Positions 1-8,970 of a DNA stretch of 64,000 bases are shown here, piece by piece. Within the stretch, counting starts at the first letter, position 1; each line of letters starts with the position of its first letter. Below the pieces are notes generated by a model. The model worked only from the letters and a program-made list of their open reading frames with translations. It had not been told where the DNA came from and did not search any database. The DNA is from Denitratisoma sp. DHT3. Its GTDB lineage: Bacteria > Pseudomonadota > Gammaproteobacteria > Burkholderiales > Rhodocyclaceae. The position numbers were made by a program, and so were the translations under genes. Location of the stretch: positions 2,900,047 through 2,964,046 of the forward strand of contig NZ_CP020914.1 of assembly GCF_007833355.1 (NCBI RefSeq), written 5' to 3'.

Positions 1-942
1 ACTGCGTTCCGGCGTCAGCGCCACGCCCAGCGCACCGGGCGGGCCGTTGCCGGCGACCGGTAGTTCGCGGAAGAACACCAGGCTGGGATTGGCGTTGAGC
101 AGTTCCTGCAGGCGCCCCGGATTGTTCTCCGCCCACTGGCGGATGCCTTGCATCGATGCCTGTTCGGCCTTGAGTTCGCCCCGGTCGATCAGCCATTTGC
201 CGATGGAACGATAGGGATGTCCATTCTGGTCGGCGTAGCCGATGCGGATGCGGCCGCCATCGCTGAGCTGCACCTGGCCGGAGCCCTGGATCTGCAGGAA
301 AAAGAAATCCAGCGGGTCGTTCACCCAGAGCAGGGCGTCGGCAGCGCGGCGGCTTTCCTGCCGGCCCCATTCGGCGCGCGAGTAGTAGGGCACCAGCTTG
401 CGGCCCTCAATGCGGCCGCGTAGGCGCATATGCTTGAGTTCCGGATAAAGCCCGGCGAGGTCCACCGTGATCAGGTCGTCCGGCGGGGCGAAGACGGGGA
501 TGCCGTACGCCTTGCCGCGCTTGCGGCTGCCTTTGACGACAGGCTCGTAATAGCCGGTGACCAGGCCCTCGCGGCTGCCGTCGGGATTGACCAGCACCCA
601 GGGCTGGAACCGGGCCTCGAACCAGGCGCGGACATCGAACGGCTCCTGCTGCGCGGCGCGTGCGGCGCCGCAGGTGTCTTTCCACAGGGGCTGCCGGGCG
701 AGCGCGTTGCAGGAGGCGAGGAAGGCGTCGAAGCTGGCCACCAGGTCCGCGGGCGCGGCTTCGCTCCAGCCGGGCAGGTCGGCCCAGGTTGCGTCTTGCA
801 GCGGTTTGGCCGCCGGTTTGGGAACTTCCGGCGTCGGGCAGACCGGACAGGGCTGCGCCGCCTCCGGCGCCGGCCGGGGGCCGGGCGCGGCACAGCCGGC
901 GAGGAGGGTCAGCAACAGCAGCAGGGGCGGAAGGTAGGGCAT
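1..942 (-). CDS. mltA: Membrane-bound lytic murein transglycosylase A (MltA), partial at left edge
   Basis: Cleaves peptidoglycan glycan strands to 1,6-anhydromuropeptides at the inner face of the outer membrane. The reading frame from the ATG at 942 is open to base 1, so the C-terminus (including the 3D domain with catalytic Asp) lies outside the window. The N-terminus is a lipoprotein signal, a hydrophobic run ending in LLAGC (Cys16). It is followed by a Pro/Ala-rich linker and MltA-type stretches such as GLVTGYYEP, FFFLQIQGSG and YADQNGHPYRSIGKWL. The family is about 350-400 residues and 314 are visible. The first gene to the right is divergent. Confidence 0.9.
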   Translation of the reverse strand, partial: MPYLPPLLLLLTLLAGCAAPGPRPAPEAAQPCPVCPTPEVPKPAAKPLQDATWADLPGWSEAAPADLVASFDAFLASCNALARQPLWKDTCGAARAAQQEPFDVRAWFEARFQPWVLVNPDGSREGLVTGYYEPVVKGSRKRGKAYGIPVFAPPDDLITVDLAGLYPELKHMRLRGRIEGRKLVPYYSRAEWGRQESRRAADALLWVNDPLDFFFLQIQGSGQVQLSDGGRIRIGYADQNGHPYRSIGKWLIDRGELKAEQASMQGIRQWAENNPGRLQELLNANPSLVFFRELPVAGNGPPGALGVALTPERS

Positions 943-992
943 GTTCTGTTAAAATTCGCGGGCAATTTTTTGGCAGTTCCTCGAATTATCCC

Positions 993-1103
993 ATGGCAAT
1001 TCCCCTGACGTTCGCGCTGTCCCTGCTTCTCCTCGTTCCCCTCTGGTATGTATGGCCGAAAGGTTCGGACAACGATGACTCCCGGCCCGGTCGCCGAGAC
1101 TGA
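993..1103 (+). CDS. Possible 36-residue single-pass membrane peptide
   Basis: A short frame with an ATG at 993 encodes one strongly hydrophobic segment (LTFALSLLLLVPLWYVW) followed by a charged tail rich in Asp and Arg. It overlaps the start of the following ATPase gene in another frame. The transmembrane-plus-charged-tail layout is typical of real small membrane proteins, but no clear ribosome binding site is seen and there is no family to match. It could equally be leader sequence for the ATPase. Confidence 0.3.
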   Translation: MAIPLTFALSLLLLVPLWYVWPKGSDNDDSRPGRRD

Positions 1104-1980
1104 ACTGAGCGCCTTCCTCAGCCGGGCCGAGGCCTTGCTGGTCCGCGTCGAGGCGCTGCTGCCGGCGCCGGTGCCGGCGCCCGACTGGTCGGCACCCGCG
1201 TTCCGCTGGCGCACCCGCGCCGGGCGCGGGTGGCTGGAGGCCGTGCGGCATCCGCATCGCATCGGCCTGGACGACCTGCATGGCGTGGATGAGCAGAAGC
1301 AGCGCATCGAGCAGAACACGCGTCAGTTCGTGGCGGGGAGCAGTGCCAACAACGTGCTGCTCACCGGCGCGCGCGGCACCGGCAAGTCCTCGTTGGTGAA
1401 GGCGGTGCTGAACAGGTTCGCCGCGCAGGGCCTGCGCCTGATCGAGGTGGACAAGAGCGACCTGGCGCATCTGCCGGAGATCGAGGAACTGATCGCCGGG
1501 CGGCCGGAGAAATTCATCCTGTTCTGCGACGATCTGTCCTTCGAGTCCGGCGAGCCGGGCTACAAGGCGCTGAAGAGTCTGCTCGACGGCTCGATTTCCG
1601 GCATGCCGGAAAACCTCCTGGTCTATGCCACGTCCAACCGGCGCCACCTGATGCCGCAGAAGATGGCGGAGAACCTGGAGACCGTGCATGCCGAGGACGG
1701 CGAGATCCATCCCGGCGAGACCACCGAGGAAAAGGTGTCGCTGTCCGAGCGCTTCGGTCTTTGGCTGTCGTTCTACCCCTTCGACCAGGACCACTATCTC
1801 GCCATCTGCAATCACTGGCTGGCGACGTTCGGCGTCGGCCCGAAGCAGATCAAGGCCGCGCGCGCCGAGGCCCTGCTGTGGTCGCTGTCGCGCGGCGCCC
1901 GCTCCGGCCGTGTCGCCTGGCAGTTCGCCCGCGACTACGCCGGCAAGACCAAGTCCTCCCGCCGTCCCGCTTCCGCATGA
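1075..1980 (+). CDS. DUF815-family AAA+ ATP-binding protein
   Basis: P-loop ATPase of unknown cellular role. The Walker A is GARGTGKSS, preceded by NNVLLT; a Walker B-like FILFCDDLSF and a sensor-type ATSNRRHL follow. About 300 residues is the usual length for this family. The start was set at the ATG at 1075 (MTPGPVAETE); an in-frame ATG at 1048 would add nine residues. Its stop overlaps the start of the Nudix gene (ATGA), so the two are probably co-translated, a pairing known from other betaproteobacteria. Confidence 0.85.
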   Translation: MTPGPVAETELSAFLSRAEALLVRVEALLPAPVPAPDWSAPAFRWRTRAGRGWLEAVRHPHRIGLDDLHGVDEQKQRIEQNTRQFVAGSSANNVLLTGARGTGKSSLVKAVLNRFAAQGLRLIEVDKSDLAHLPEIEELIAGRPEKFILFCDDLSFESGEPGYKALKSLLDGSISGMPENLLVYATSNRRHLMPQKMAENLETVHAEDGEIHPGETTEEKVSLSERFGLWLSFYPFDQDHYLAICNHWLATFGVGPKQIKAARAEALLWSLSRGARSGRVAWQFARDYAGKTKSSRRPASA

Positions 1981-2918
1981 AGATCACCCAGGTCGCCGCC
2001 GCCGTGCTGCTGCGGCCGGACGGCAGCTTCCTGCTCGGGCAGCGGGCGCCGGACACGTTCTATCCGGGCTACTGGGAATTCCCCGGCGGCAAGGTGGAGC
2101 CGGGCGAGACGCCGCGTCAGGCGCTGGAGCGCGAACTGGAGGAGGAACTGGGCATCCGCGTGCTGAGCGCCCATCCCTGGATCGTGCGCGAGCATCGCTA
2201 CGAACATGCCCATGTGCGGCTGCACTTCTTCCGTGTCGGCGCCTGGACCGGCGAGTTGCGCGACCACGTGCATTCCGCCTTGAGCTGGCAGGTGCCCGGC
2301 GAGACCAGCGTGGCGCCGATGCTGCCGGCCAACGGGCCGGTGCTGAAGGCGCTCGACCTGCCCGATTTCTATGCCATCACCCAGGCCGCCGCCATCGGCC
2401 CGGCGCTCCAGTTGGCCCAACTGGAGCGCGCCCTGGCGGCGGGGCTGCGCCTGGTGCAGTTGCGCGAACCCGGCCTCGCGGCCGCGGAACGCGGCGAATT
2501 CGCACGCGCCGCAGTGGCCTTGTGCCGCGCCCATGGCGCGCGCGTGTTGATCAATGGCGACCTTGAACTGGCGCGGGCGGTCGCTGCCGACGGCATCCAT
2601 CTGCCGTCCCGCCAATTGATGGCATTGCAGGATCGGTCGGACTTCCCGGGCTTCCGTTGGGTGGCCGCGTCCTGCCACGACCGGCGGGAACTGGAGCAGG
2701 CCGACCGCCTGGGTCTGGACTTCGCCGTGCTGGGGCCGCTGGCGCGGACCGTCAGCCATCCGGAGCGGCCAGGCTTGGGCTGGGATGCCTTTGCCGCGCT
2801 GGCGCAGGGCCTGGGCCTGCCGGTCTATGCCCTGGGCGGCGTCGGTCGCGACGATCTGCCCACCGCCTGGGCGGCGGGCGCGCAGGGCGTGGCGGCGATC
2901 CGCGCTGCCTGGAACTAG
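1977..2918 (+). CDS. Nudix hydrolase fused to a thiamine phosphate synthase-like domain (MutT family)
   Basis: A two-domain protein of 313 residues. Residues 1-130 form a MutT-type Nudix hydrolase with a full Nudix box (GGKVEPGETPRQALERELEEE), expected to remove oxidised nucleotides such as 8-oxo-dGTP. Residues about 135-313 resemble the TMP synthase/TenI barrel (LRLVQLREPG, VLINGD, DGIHLPS, GPLARTVSHP, YALGGVG). This fusion is a known proteobacterial arrangement in which the second domain has no settled role; true thiamine synthesis is not implied. The start ATG overlaps the upstream stop. Confidence 0.85.
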   Translation: MKITQVAAAVLLRPDGSFLLGQRAPDTFYPGYWEFPGGKVEPGETPRQALERELEEELGIRVLSAHPWIVREHRYEHAHVRLHFFRVGAWTGELRDHVHSALSWQVPGETSVAPMLPANGPVLKALDLPDFYAITQAAAIGPALQLAQLERALAAGLRLVQLREPGLAAAERGEFARAAVALCRAHGARVLINGDLELARAVAADGIHLPSRQLMALQDRSDFPGFRWVAASCHDRRELEQADRLGLDFAVLGPLARTVSHPERPGLGWDAFAALAQGLGLPVYALGGVGRDDLPTAWAAGAQGVAAIRAAWN

Positions 2919-2942
2919 GCTGGATATTTGACCCGGCCAAGT

Positions 2943-3173
2943 TCAGGAATCGGTGCCGGGTTCCTGCGGTTCCTCGCTGACCGGCACCCGGTATTCCTCG
3001 TTGGCCCAGGCACCCAGGTCGATGTTGCGGCAGCGTTCGGAACAGAACGGCCGAAAGGGATTCGCCGGCGACCACGCCACGGATTTGCCGCAGGCGGGAC
3101 AGGGAACGATGCGGGGTTTCGGATCGGGCACGGTTTTAAGGCTGAGCAATGAAAAACGCGGGACTGCCGGCAA
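2943..3173 (-). CDS. yacG: Zinc-binding DNA gyrase inhibitor YacG
   Basis: Small zinc protein whose Escherichia coli homologue binds GyrB and inhibits gyrase. The zinc ligands are CPAC followed 15 residues later by CSERC, with the typical [10 protein letters not shown] and [12 protein letters not shown]. The farthest possible start is a TTG at 3173 (76 residues). A GTG at 3131 would give a 62-residue protein closer to the family norm, and no ribosome binding site decides between them. It is convergent with the Nudix gene. Confidence 0.82.
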   Translation of the reverse strand: MPAVPRFSLLSLKTVPDPKPRIVPCPACGKSVAWSPANPFRPFCSERCRNIDLGAWANEEYRVPVSEEPQEPGTDS

Positions 3174-3281
3174 TCACTCGGACCACCGCGCCCCGCGTCA
3201 AATTGATTATCGACAACTCTGCCCCGAACTTAAGCGCCGAATTCAGGGCCTGGTGCGGGTCAATTTCAAATCATCGGGCAG

Positions 3282-4124
3282 TCAGCGGACCATCGCGTGG
3301 AGCCGTGCGATGCGCTCCTCGGTGGCCGGATGGGTGCGGAACAGGCCGGCCAGGCCTCCGCCCGAGAGCGGATTCATGATCATCATCTGCGCCGTTTCCG
3401 GGTGCGCCTCGGCGCTGGCCATTGGAATGCCTCGCGCGTAGGCGTCGATCTTGGCCAGGGCGTCGGCCAGGGCGCGCGGATCGCCGCTGATCTCGGCGCC
3501 GCCGCGGTCGGCCTCGAACTCGCGGGCGCGCGAGATCGCCATCTGGATCAGCGTCGCCGCCAGCGGCGCCAGGATTGCGACCAGGATGCCGGCCAGGGGG
3601 TTGGCCGGGCGGCCGTTCTCGCTGCGGCCGCCGAAGAACATGGCGAAATTGGCCAGCGCGGAAATCGCGCCGGCCATGGTGGCGGCGATGGTCGAGGTAA
3701 GAATGTCGCGATGCTTCACGTGGGCCAGTTCGTGGGCCATCACGCCGCGCAGCTCGCGGGCCGAGAGCATTTGCAGGATGCCGGAGGTGGCGGCCACGGC
3801 GGCGTGTTCCGGGTTGCGGCCGGTGGCGAAGGCGTTCGGCTGGGCTTCGTCGATGATGTACACGCGCGGCATCGGCAGGCCGGCCTTGGTGGCCAGTTCC
3901 TGCACCATGTTGTAGAGGTAGGGACTGGACGCCGCGTCGACTTCCTGGGCGTTGTACATCGACAGCACCATCTTGTCCGAGAACCAGTAGGAGAACAAAT
4001 TCATGCCGCCGCCCAGCAACAGCGCCAGCAGCATGCCGCCCTGGCCGCCGATCATGGCGCCGATGACGCCGAACAGGGCCGTGATGGCGGCCATCAGGAG
4101 GGCGGTCTTGAACCAGTTGAACAT
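3282..4124 (-). CDS. htpX: Membrane zinc metalloprotease HtpX
   Basis: Inner-membrane M48 protease for quality control of membrane proteins. The 280-residue protein has two N-terminal transmembrane segments (within residues 5-50), the zinc motif HELAH followed by VKHRD, two more hydrophobic helices (about 145-200) and the third ligand region [13 protein letters not shown]. It ends with the usual [14 protein letters not shown]. The start at 4124 has GGAG about 10 bases upstream. It lies downstream of fmt on the same strand with a gap of 113 bases. Confidence 0.93.
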   Translation of the reverse strand: MFNWFKTALLMAAITALFGVIGAMIGGQGGMLLALLLGGGMNLFSYWFSDKMVLSMYNAQEVDAASSPYLYNMVQELATKAGLPMPRVYIIDEAQPNAFATGRNPEHAAVAATSGILQMLSARELRGVMAHELAHVKHRDILTSTIAATMAGAISALANFAMFFGGRSENGRPANPLAGILVAILAPLAATLIQMAISRAREFEADRGGAEISGDPRALADALAKIDAYARGIPMASAEAHPETAQMMIMNPLSGGGLAGLFRTHPATEERIARLHAMVR

Positions 4125-4237
4125 CTGGGAATCTCCGTGTTGGTAACGGCGGTTAGATGGGGGCGGCGGCAAAAGATTCAATCCGGGAATCATGCCCGTC
4201 TTGCCCGCCCTGGTGGCTTCGCTCCGCGGTTCAGGTC

Positions 4238-5155
4238 CTAGGCGAAGCGGTCTCCCGCGCGCAACGGGAAGCTGCGCAGGAAGTCGGCGGCCGTCAGGCG
4301 CTTGCCGCCGGGCTTTTGCAGCTCGGTGAGCGCCAGGGCGCCTTCGCCGCAGGCGACGATCAGGCTTGCCGCGTCGGCCTGCAGGATCGTACCGGGCGCC
4401 GCCGCGCCTGCGGCCGGCACAGCGTTCCAGATCTTGATCGGCGTGTCGCCGTACTGGGCCACCGCGCCGGGGAAGGGGTTGAAGGCGCGGATCCGGCGTC
4501 CCAGTTCGACTGCGGAACGGGTCCAGTCCAGCCGGCCTTCGGCTTTTTCGATCTTGTGAGCATAAGTCACGCCGGCTTCCGGCTGGGGAACGGGCGTCAG
4601 CGTGGGCAGGCGCCGCAGCGCCTCGACGATCAGCCGCGCGCCCTGGGCGGCCAGCTTGTCGTGCAGGCTGGCGGCGGTGTCGGCGGCGTCGATCGGCAGG
4701 GATTCCGTCAGCAGCACCGGGCCGGTGTCGAGGCCGGCTTCCATCTGCATGATGGCCACCCCGGTTTCCGCGTCGCCGGCTTCGATGGCGCGCTGGATCG
4801 GCGCCGCACCGCGCCAGCGGGGCAGCAGCGAGGCGTGGATGTTGATGCAGCCGCGGGCCGGTATGTCCAGCACCGCCTGGGGCAGGATCAGGCCATAGGC
4901 CGCCACCACCATCACGTCGCCGGCTGCGGCGCGGATCGGCGCATGGCTGGCCGCATCCTTCAGCCGCTCCGGCTGATACACCGGCAATCCGTGCGCCAGC
5001 GCAGTCTGCTTGACCGCGCTGGCCTGGAGCTTCTGTCCCCGTCCGGCGGGGCGGTCCGGCTGGGTGAGCACCAGCGATACCTCGAAACCGGCGGCGATGA
5101 TGGCCTCCAACGCCCACGCGGCGAATTCCGGCGTGCCGGCAAACACGACTTTCAT
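4238..5155 (-). CDS. fmt: Methionyl-tRNA formyltransferase
   Basis: Transfers a formyl group from 10-formyltetrahydrofolate to initiator Met-tRNA. The 305-residue protein begins [16 protein letters not shown] and carries the family motifs [32 protein letters not shown] and a Met/Asp-rich [13 protein letters not shown]. Length is normal. It follows def on the same strand with a gap of 28 bases, the classical def-fmt pairing for N-terminal formyl addition and removal. Confidence 0.96.
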   Translation of the reverse strand: MKVVFAGTPEFAAWALEAIIAAGFEVSLVLTQPDRPAGRGQKLQASAVKQTALAHGLPVYQPERLKDAASHAPIRAAAGDVMVVAAYGLILPQAVLDIPARGCINIHASLLPRWRGAAPIQRAIEAGDAETGVAIMQMEAGLDTGPVLLTESLPIDAADTAASLHDKLAAQGARLIVEALRRLPTLTPVPQPEAGVTYAHKIEKAEGRLDWTRSAVELGRRIRAFNPFPGAVAQYGDTPIKIWNAVPAAGAAAPGTILQADAASLIVACGEGALALTELQKPGGKRLTAADFLRSFPLRAGDRFA

Positions 5156-5183
5156 GGCGCGTCCCCGCCCAGGCCCGCGATCG

Positions 5184-5687
5184 TCAAAGGGTTTCCCTTG
5201 CCAATTTGGCGAGCTTGTTCTTGATCCGGGTCTGCTTCAACTGGGACAGGTACTGCACGAAGACCTTGCCCTGCAGATGGTCCATCTCGTGCTGGATGCA
5301 GATCGCCAGCAGCCCGTCGGCCTCGATCTCGACCGGCTGCCCCTCCAGGTTCAACGCCCGCACCCGTACCTGTTCCGCTCGCGTCACGGTCTCGTAGATG
5401 CCCGGCACCGACAGGCAGCCCTCCTCGCCTTCGCACTGGCCGGCCTGGTCGAGCAGTTTCGGGTTGATCAGGGTCAGCAGCTGGCTGCGATCCTCGGAAA
5501 CGTCGATCACGATCACCTGCAGATGCACATCCACCTGGGTCGCGGCCAAGCCGATGCCCGGCGCGGCATACATGGTTTCCGCCATGTCGGCGGCGAGGCG
5601 GCGGATCGAGTCGTCGACCGCGACGACCGGCGCCGCTTTTTTGAACAAGCGGGCGTCGGGATAGCGAAGGATGGGCAGCAGAGCCAT
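5184..5687 (-). CDS. def: Peptide deformylase
   Basis: Metal-dependent enzyme that removes the formyl group from nascent proteins. The three family motifs are present: [16 protein letters not shown] (metal Cys) and QHEMDHL (two metal His and catalytic Glu). The start was placed at the ATG at 5687 ([11 protein letters not shown]), giving the usual 167 residues. The frame is open further upstream, but that extension has no family similarity. It is the first gene of a def-fmt-htpX run and is divergent from the LysM gene. Confidence 0.95.
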   Translation of the reverse strand: MALLPILRYPDARLFKKAAPVVAVDDSIRRLAADMAETMYAAPGIGLAATQVDVHLQVIVIDVSEDRSQLLTLINPKLLDQAGQCEGEEGCLSVPGIYETVTRAEQVRVRALNLEGQPVEIEADGLLAICIQHEMDHLQGKVFVQYLSQLKQTRIKNKLAKLARETL

Positions 5688-5817
5688 AAAACTATTGATG
5701 CAATAAGGATTTACGGGCAGAATCGAATGAACCGCATGAAGGTAGGTGGGCGACGGCGCAGAAAGCAGCGCGCCAGTCACGCCACGGCGCATAAGGGCGC
5801 ATACGGAAAGGCCGAAT

Positions 5818-6855
5818 ATGTCGAGAATTATATCTGCGCTGCTACTCGCATTTTCAAGTGTCTCGCTCTGGGCTCAGGGCGTGTCTCCCGAACTGGCGCA
5901 GAATGCGCCGGAGCGCCATGTGGTGGTGCCCGGCGACACGCTGTGGGGCATCGCCGGCAAGTTCCTCAAGGACCCCTTCCGCTGGAATGAGCTCTGGAAG
6001 CGGAACGCGGAGGAGATCAGGAACCCGCACCGCATTTATCCGGGGCAGATCATCGTGCTGGAGCGGCACGGTGCCGATGGCCGGCCGCAGCTGAAATTGC
6101 TCGAACCGGAAATGGTGAAGCTGGCGCCCCGCATCCGCGAGGAGTCGCTGGCGAAACGGGAGATTCCGGCCATTCCACAGCGGGTGATCGAACCTTTCCT
6201 GACGGTGCCGCTGGTGACGGGAGAAGATGAGCTCGATCGTTCGCCCCGGATCGTGGCCATCGAGGAGGGCCGGGTCAACGCCAGCGACGGCAACAAGGTG
6301 TATGTGGCCGGCGCCACGGACGGCAACGCGACCCGGCAGTGGCAGATCTACCGGCCGGGCAGGAAGCTGGTCGATCCGGAAAGCGGCGAGGCCCTGGGCT
6401 ACGAGGCCCAGATGCTGGGCACCGCGCTGTTTGAAGCCGCCGGTACGCCGGCCACCTTCCGCATCGGCCGGGCCAAGTCGGAAATCGCCCGCGGCGATCG
6501 CCTGGTGCCGGCGCCCCGCCCGGACATCGTCAGCTACCCGCAGCGCCTGCCGGCCGTGCCGGTGGCGGCGCGGATTCTTTCGATCGACCAGGGCGTCCGC
6601 ACGGGGGGCGTTCTGTCGGTGATTTCCCTCTCCCGCGGCGCCAAGAATGGGGTCGAGGTGGGACATGTGCTGGCCCTGTACCGGGTCGGCGAGAAAGTCC
6701 GCGACCGGACCTCGGGCAGCTGGGAGAACTACACCACGCCCGACGAGCGGATCGGCCTGATCTATGTGTTCCGCGTCTTCGAGCGGGTGGCCTACGCCCT
6801 GGTCATGGAAGCCGACCGCCCCTTCACCACCGGCGATCTGGTGCGCAACCCTTGA
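5818..6855 (+). CDS. Exported LysM peptidoglycan-binding protein
   Basis: A 345-residue envelope protein with an N-terminal signal peptide (cleavage likely near LWAQG, residues 16-20). A LysM domain follows at about residues 34-80 ([29 protein letters not shown] ends in [11 protein letters not shown]). The remaining 250 residues match the unnamed conserved C-terminal region seen in betaproteobacterial LysM proteins located next to dprA. Its place between def and dprA is conserved. It probably tethers to or senses peptidoglycan; the precise role is unknown. Confidence 0.85.
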   Translation: MSRIISALLLAFSSVSLWAQGVSPELAQNAPERHVVVPGDTLWGIAGKFLKDPFRWNELWKRNAEEIRNPHRIYPGQIIVLERHGADGRPQLKLLEPEMVKLAPRIREESLAKREIPAIPQRVIEPFLTVPLVTGEDELDRSPRIVAIEEGRVNASDGNKVYVAGATDGNATRQWQIYRPGRKLVDPESGEALGYEAQMLGTALFEAAGTPATFRIGRAKSEIARGDRLVPAPRPDIVSYPQRLPAVPVAARILSIDQGVRTGGVLSVISLSRGAKNGVEVGHVLALYRVGEKVRDRTSGSWENYTTPDERIGLIYVFRVFERVAYALVMEADRPFTTGDLVRNP

Positions 6856-7122
6856 GCCGGCCAAGCCGGAGTCCAGCGTAACGCTCATGGAAGCCGATTT
6901 CCCGCCCCGGTACATGGAATACGCGAAGAGCAAGAAGACCCTCCCCCTCCCGGCCGCCCACGGTCGGCCTTGCACAGCCGACCGGCTACGGCGGCGCAAA
7001 GCAGTGCTTTGCGAAATCCCGCCTCCGCCCCTCTCGCCGGGGGAGGTGACGGCATGGCTCGCTGCGCTCGAAGTCACCACACGCTCCGTTTTTGCGTTCT
7101 TTCACACTAAGGACTGATCGCC

Positions 7123-8271
7123 ATGACTCGGGACGAAGTGCGGGACTGGCTGCGACTGGCTGCCGTACCCGGCCTTGGCGGCGCGTCCCAGCGCTTGCTG
7201 CTGAAGGCATTCGGCCTGCCCGAGACGATTTTCGCCGCCAGTGCGGCAGCCCTGGGGAGCGTGGTGGGCGAGGCGCTCGCCCGCCGCATCCTCGATCGCG
7301 GGGATGCGGCCGACGATGCCCTGGCGGCGGGCCTGGCCTGGCTGGACGAACCCGGCAACCGGCTGCTGACCCTGGCCGACCCCGGGTATCCGCGCAGCTT
7401 GCTGGACGGCGACGATCCGCCGCCCCTGCTCTATGTCAAAGGGCGCGTGGAGTTGTTGGGGCGGCCTTCCCTGGCGGTGGTCGGCAGCCGCAACAGCACC
7501 CGCCAGGGCGAAGCCAACGCCCAGGCGTTCGCCGCCAGCCTGTCGCAGCGAGGGCTGACCATCGTCAGTGGCCTGGCGCTGGGCATCGATGCCGCCGCGC
7601 ATCGGGGCGGCCTGGATGGCGCCGGCTCGACGATCGCGGTGATCGGCACCGGTCCCGACCGCATCTACCCGGCCCGCAACGCCGAACTGGCGCGGGAGAT
7701 CGCCGAGCGGGGCGTCATCGTCAGCGAGTTTGCCGTCGGTACGCCGGCCCTGCCCGCCAACTTCCCGCGCCGCAACCGCATCATCGCCGGCCTGGCGCGG
7801 GGCTGCCTGGTGGTGGAGGCGGCCGAGCGCAGCGGCTCCCTGATCACCGCCCGCCTGGCCGCGGAAGCCGGTCGAGAGGTGTTCGCCATCCCCGGCTCCA
7901 TCCACTCGCCCCAGTCCAAGGGCTGTCACAAGCTGATCAAGCAGGGCGCCAAACTGGTCGAATCGGCCCAGGACGTTCTCGAAGAACTTCGCTGGGAAAC
8001 GTCCCTCGCCGAATCCGGCGGGGAGGCGCTTTCCCCCGCCCCCGCCCCGGGGCGGGGGGTAGGGAGTGGGGGCACTGGTTTGCCCGAGGCTTCGACCGAG
8101 AGCGGGCAGGAGAGCCTCCTGCCCGCTCTCGGTCGCGACCCCTGTACTTTGGATGTCCTGGTACAGCGCACCGGCTTGACGGCGGACACCCTTCTTGCGA
8201 TGCTGTTGCCGCTGGAACTGGAAGGCCGCATCGAGCAGTTGCCCGGCGGCCTGTATCAGCGACTTGCGTGA
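7123..8271 (+). CDS. dprA: DNA-processing protein DprA
   Basis: Loads RecA on incoming single-stranded DNA during natural transformation. The 382-residue protein has an N-terminal helical region, the Rossmann-like DprA core (VVGSRNSTRQGE, IVSGLALGIDAAAHRG, VIGTGPDRIYPARN, FPRRNRIIAGLA) and a C-terminal winged-helix-like domain (about residues 335-382). The linker between core and C-terminal domain, about residues 293-335, is low-complexity Pro/Gly/Ser sequence and contains a long perfect inverted repeat at 8093-8135. It looks like an intergenic-type repeat captured in frame. Confidence 0.93.
   Translation: MTRDEVRDWLRLAAVPGLGGASQRLLLKAFGLPETIFAASAAALGSVVGEALARRILDRGDAADDALAAGLAWLDEPGNRLLTLADPGYPRSLLDGDDPPPLLYVKGRVELLGRPSLAVVGSRNSTRQGEANAQAFAASLSQRGLTIVSGLALGIDAAAHRGGLDGAGSTIAVIGTGPDRIYPARNAELAREIAERGVIVSEFAVGTPALPANFPRRNRIIAGLARGCLVVEAAERSGSLITARLAAEAGREVFAIPGSIHSPQSKGCHKLIKQGAKLVESAQDVLEELRWETSLAESGGEALSPAPAPGRGVGSGGTGLPEASTESGQESLLPALGRDPCTLDVLVQRTGLTADTLLAMLLPLELEGRIEQLPGGLYQRLA
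8093..8135. repeat. Perfect inverted repeat with 20-bp arms inside dprA
   Basis: Arms at 8093-8112 and 8116-8135 are exact reverse complements separated by a 3-base loop (AGC). It is translated in the DprA interdomain linker as STESGQESLLPALGR. It is flanked on the left by a C/G-rich tract (8031-8070) like those found in intergenic gaps elsewhere in the window. The mRNA would form a very stable hairpin. Confidence 0.9.
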
Positions 8272-8283
8272 AGGCGCCCGAAA

Positions 8284-8754
8284 ATGATCGAAATCCTTGT
8301 TTATCTGTTTGAAAATTATCTGCCGGAAGCCTGTCCGGCACCCGATGCCCTGGCCCGCAAGTTGTCCGCGGCGGGCTTCGAGCAGGATGAGATCTCCGAG
8401 GCCCTGGATTGGTTGGCGGGGCTGGACCGGCGCGACAGCGCCGTGGTGCGCCTGCGTTCCCAGAGCGAGGCGCTGCGGCTGTACGACGCGCAGGAAATGG
8501 CGCGCCTGCCTCTGGAATGCCGGGGTTTTCTGCTGTTCCTCGAACAGGCGGGCACCCTCGATGCGGAGACCCGCGAGGCGGTGATCGAGCGGGCGCTGGC
8601 CCTGACCGACGGTGAAGTCTCGCTGTCCAAGCTGAAGGTCATCGTGCTCACCGTGATGTGGCGGCATCAGCAGGAATTCGATGCCCTCGTCTTGGAAGAG
8701 CTGCTCACGGAGGGCGAGGAAGAAGAGGACGGGGAGGCGCGTCTCTGTCATTGA
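8284..8754 (+). CDS. smg: Smg/DUF494-family protein
   Basis: A 156-residue acidic, helical cytoplasmic protein of the Smg (DUF494) family, recognisable by the N-terminus MIEILVYLFENYL and the C-terminal VLTVMWRHQQEFDALVLEELL. It sits between dprA and a topoisomerase gene, as in many proteobacteria. The gap from dprA is 12 bases, so it is probably in the same transcript. The molecular function is not established. Confidence 0.9.
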   Translation: MIEILVYLFENYLPEACPAPDALARKLSAAGFEQDEISEALDWLAGLDRRDSAVVRLRSQSEALRLYDAQEMARLPLECRGFLLFLEQAGTLDAETREAVIERALALTDGEVSLSKLKVIVLTVMWRHQQEFDALVLEELLTEGEEEEDGEARLCH

Positions 8755-8970
8755 GCGCCGGCCCGGGCTGGCTTGCTTCGGGCCGGGCGGCGGCCTATCA
8801 TGCCGCGCTCCTACGGGTCCCCAGGCGCAGCCAGTGCCCATGATGCAGGCTCCATCCGCGAAAAGTGAAACGGGTACTGGCATGAAGGAGGCCCGCCCCC
8901 TTCATGCCTTCCCCGACGGGGGAGGTGGCCGCCTGACTTGCCGTTTCAATTTGCTGTTTCACGCGAGCGC

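Noticed and set aside
2385..2918. Thiamine biosynthesis role for the Nudix fusion
   Set aside because: No other thi genes are nearby, and the TMP synthase-like domain of these fusions is not shown to make thiamine phosphate.
8036..8070. CRISPR-like or tandem repeat in the C/G-rich tract of dprA
   Set aside because: There is no regular spacing or repeated unit; it is a low-complexity tract followed by one palindrome.
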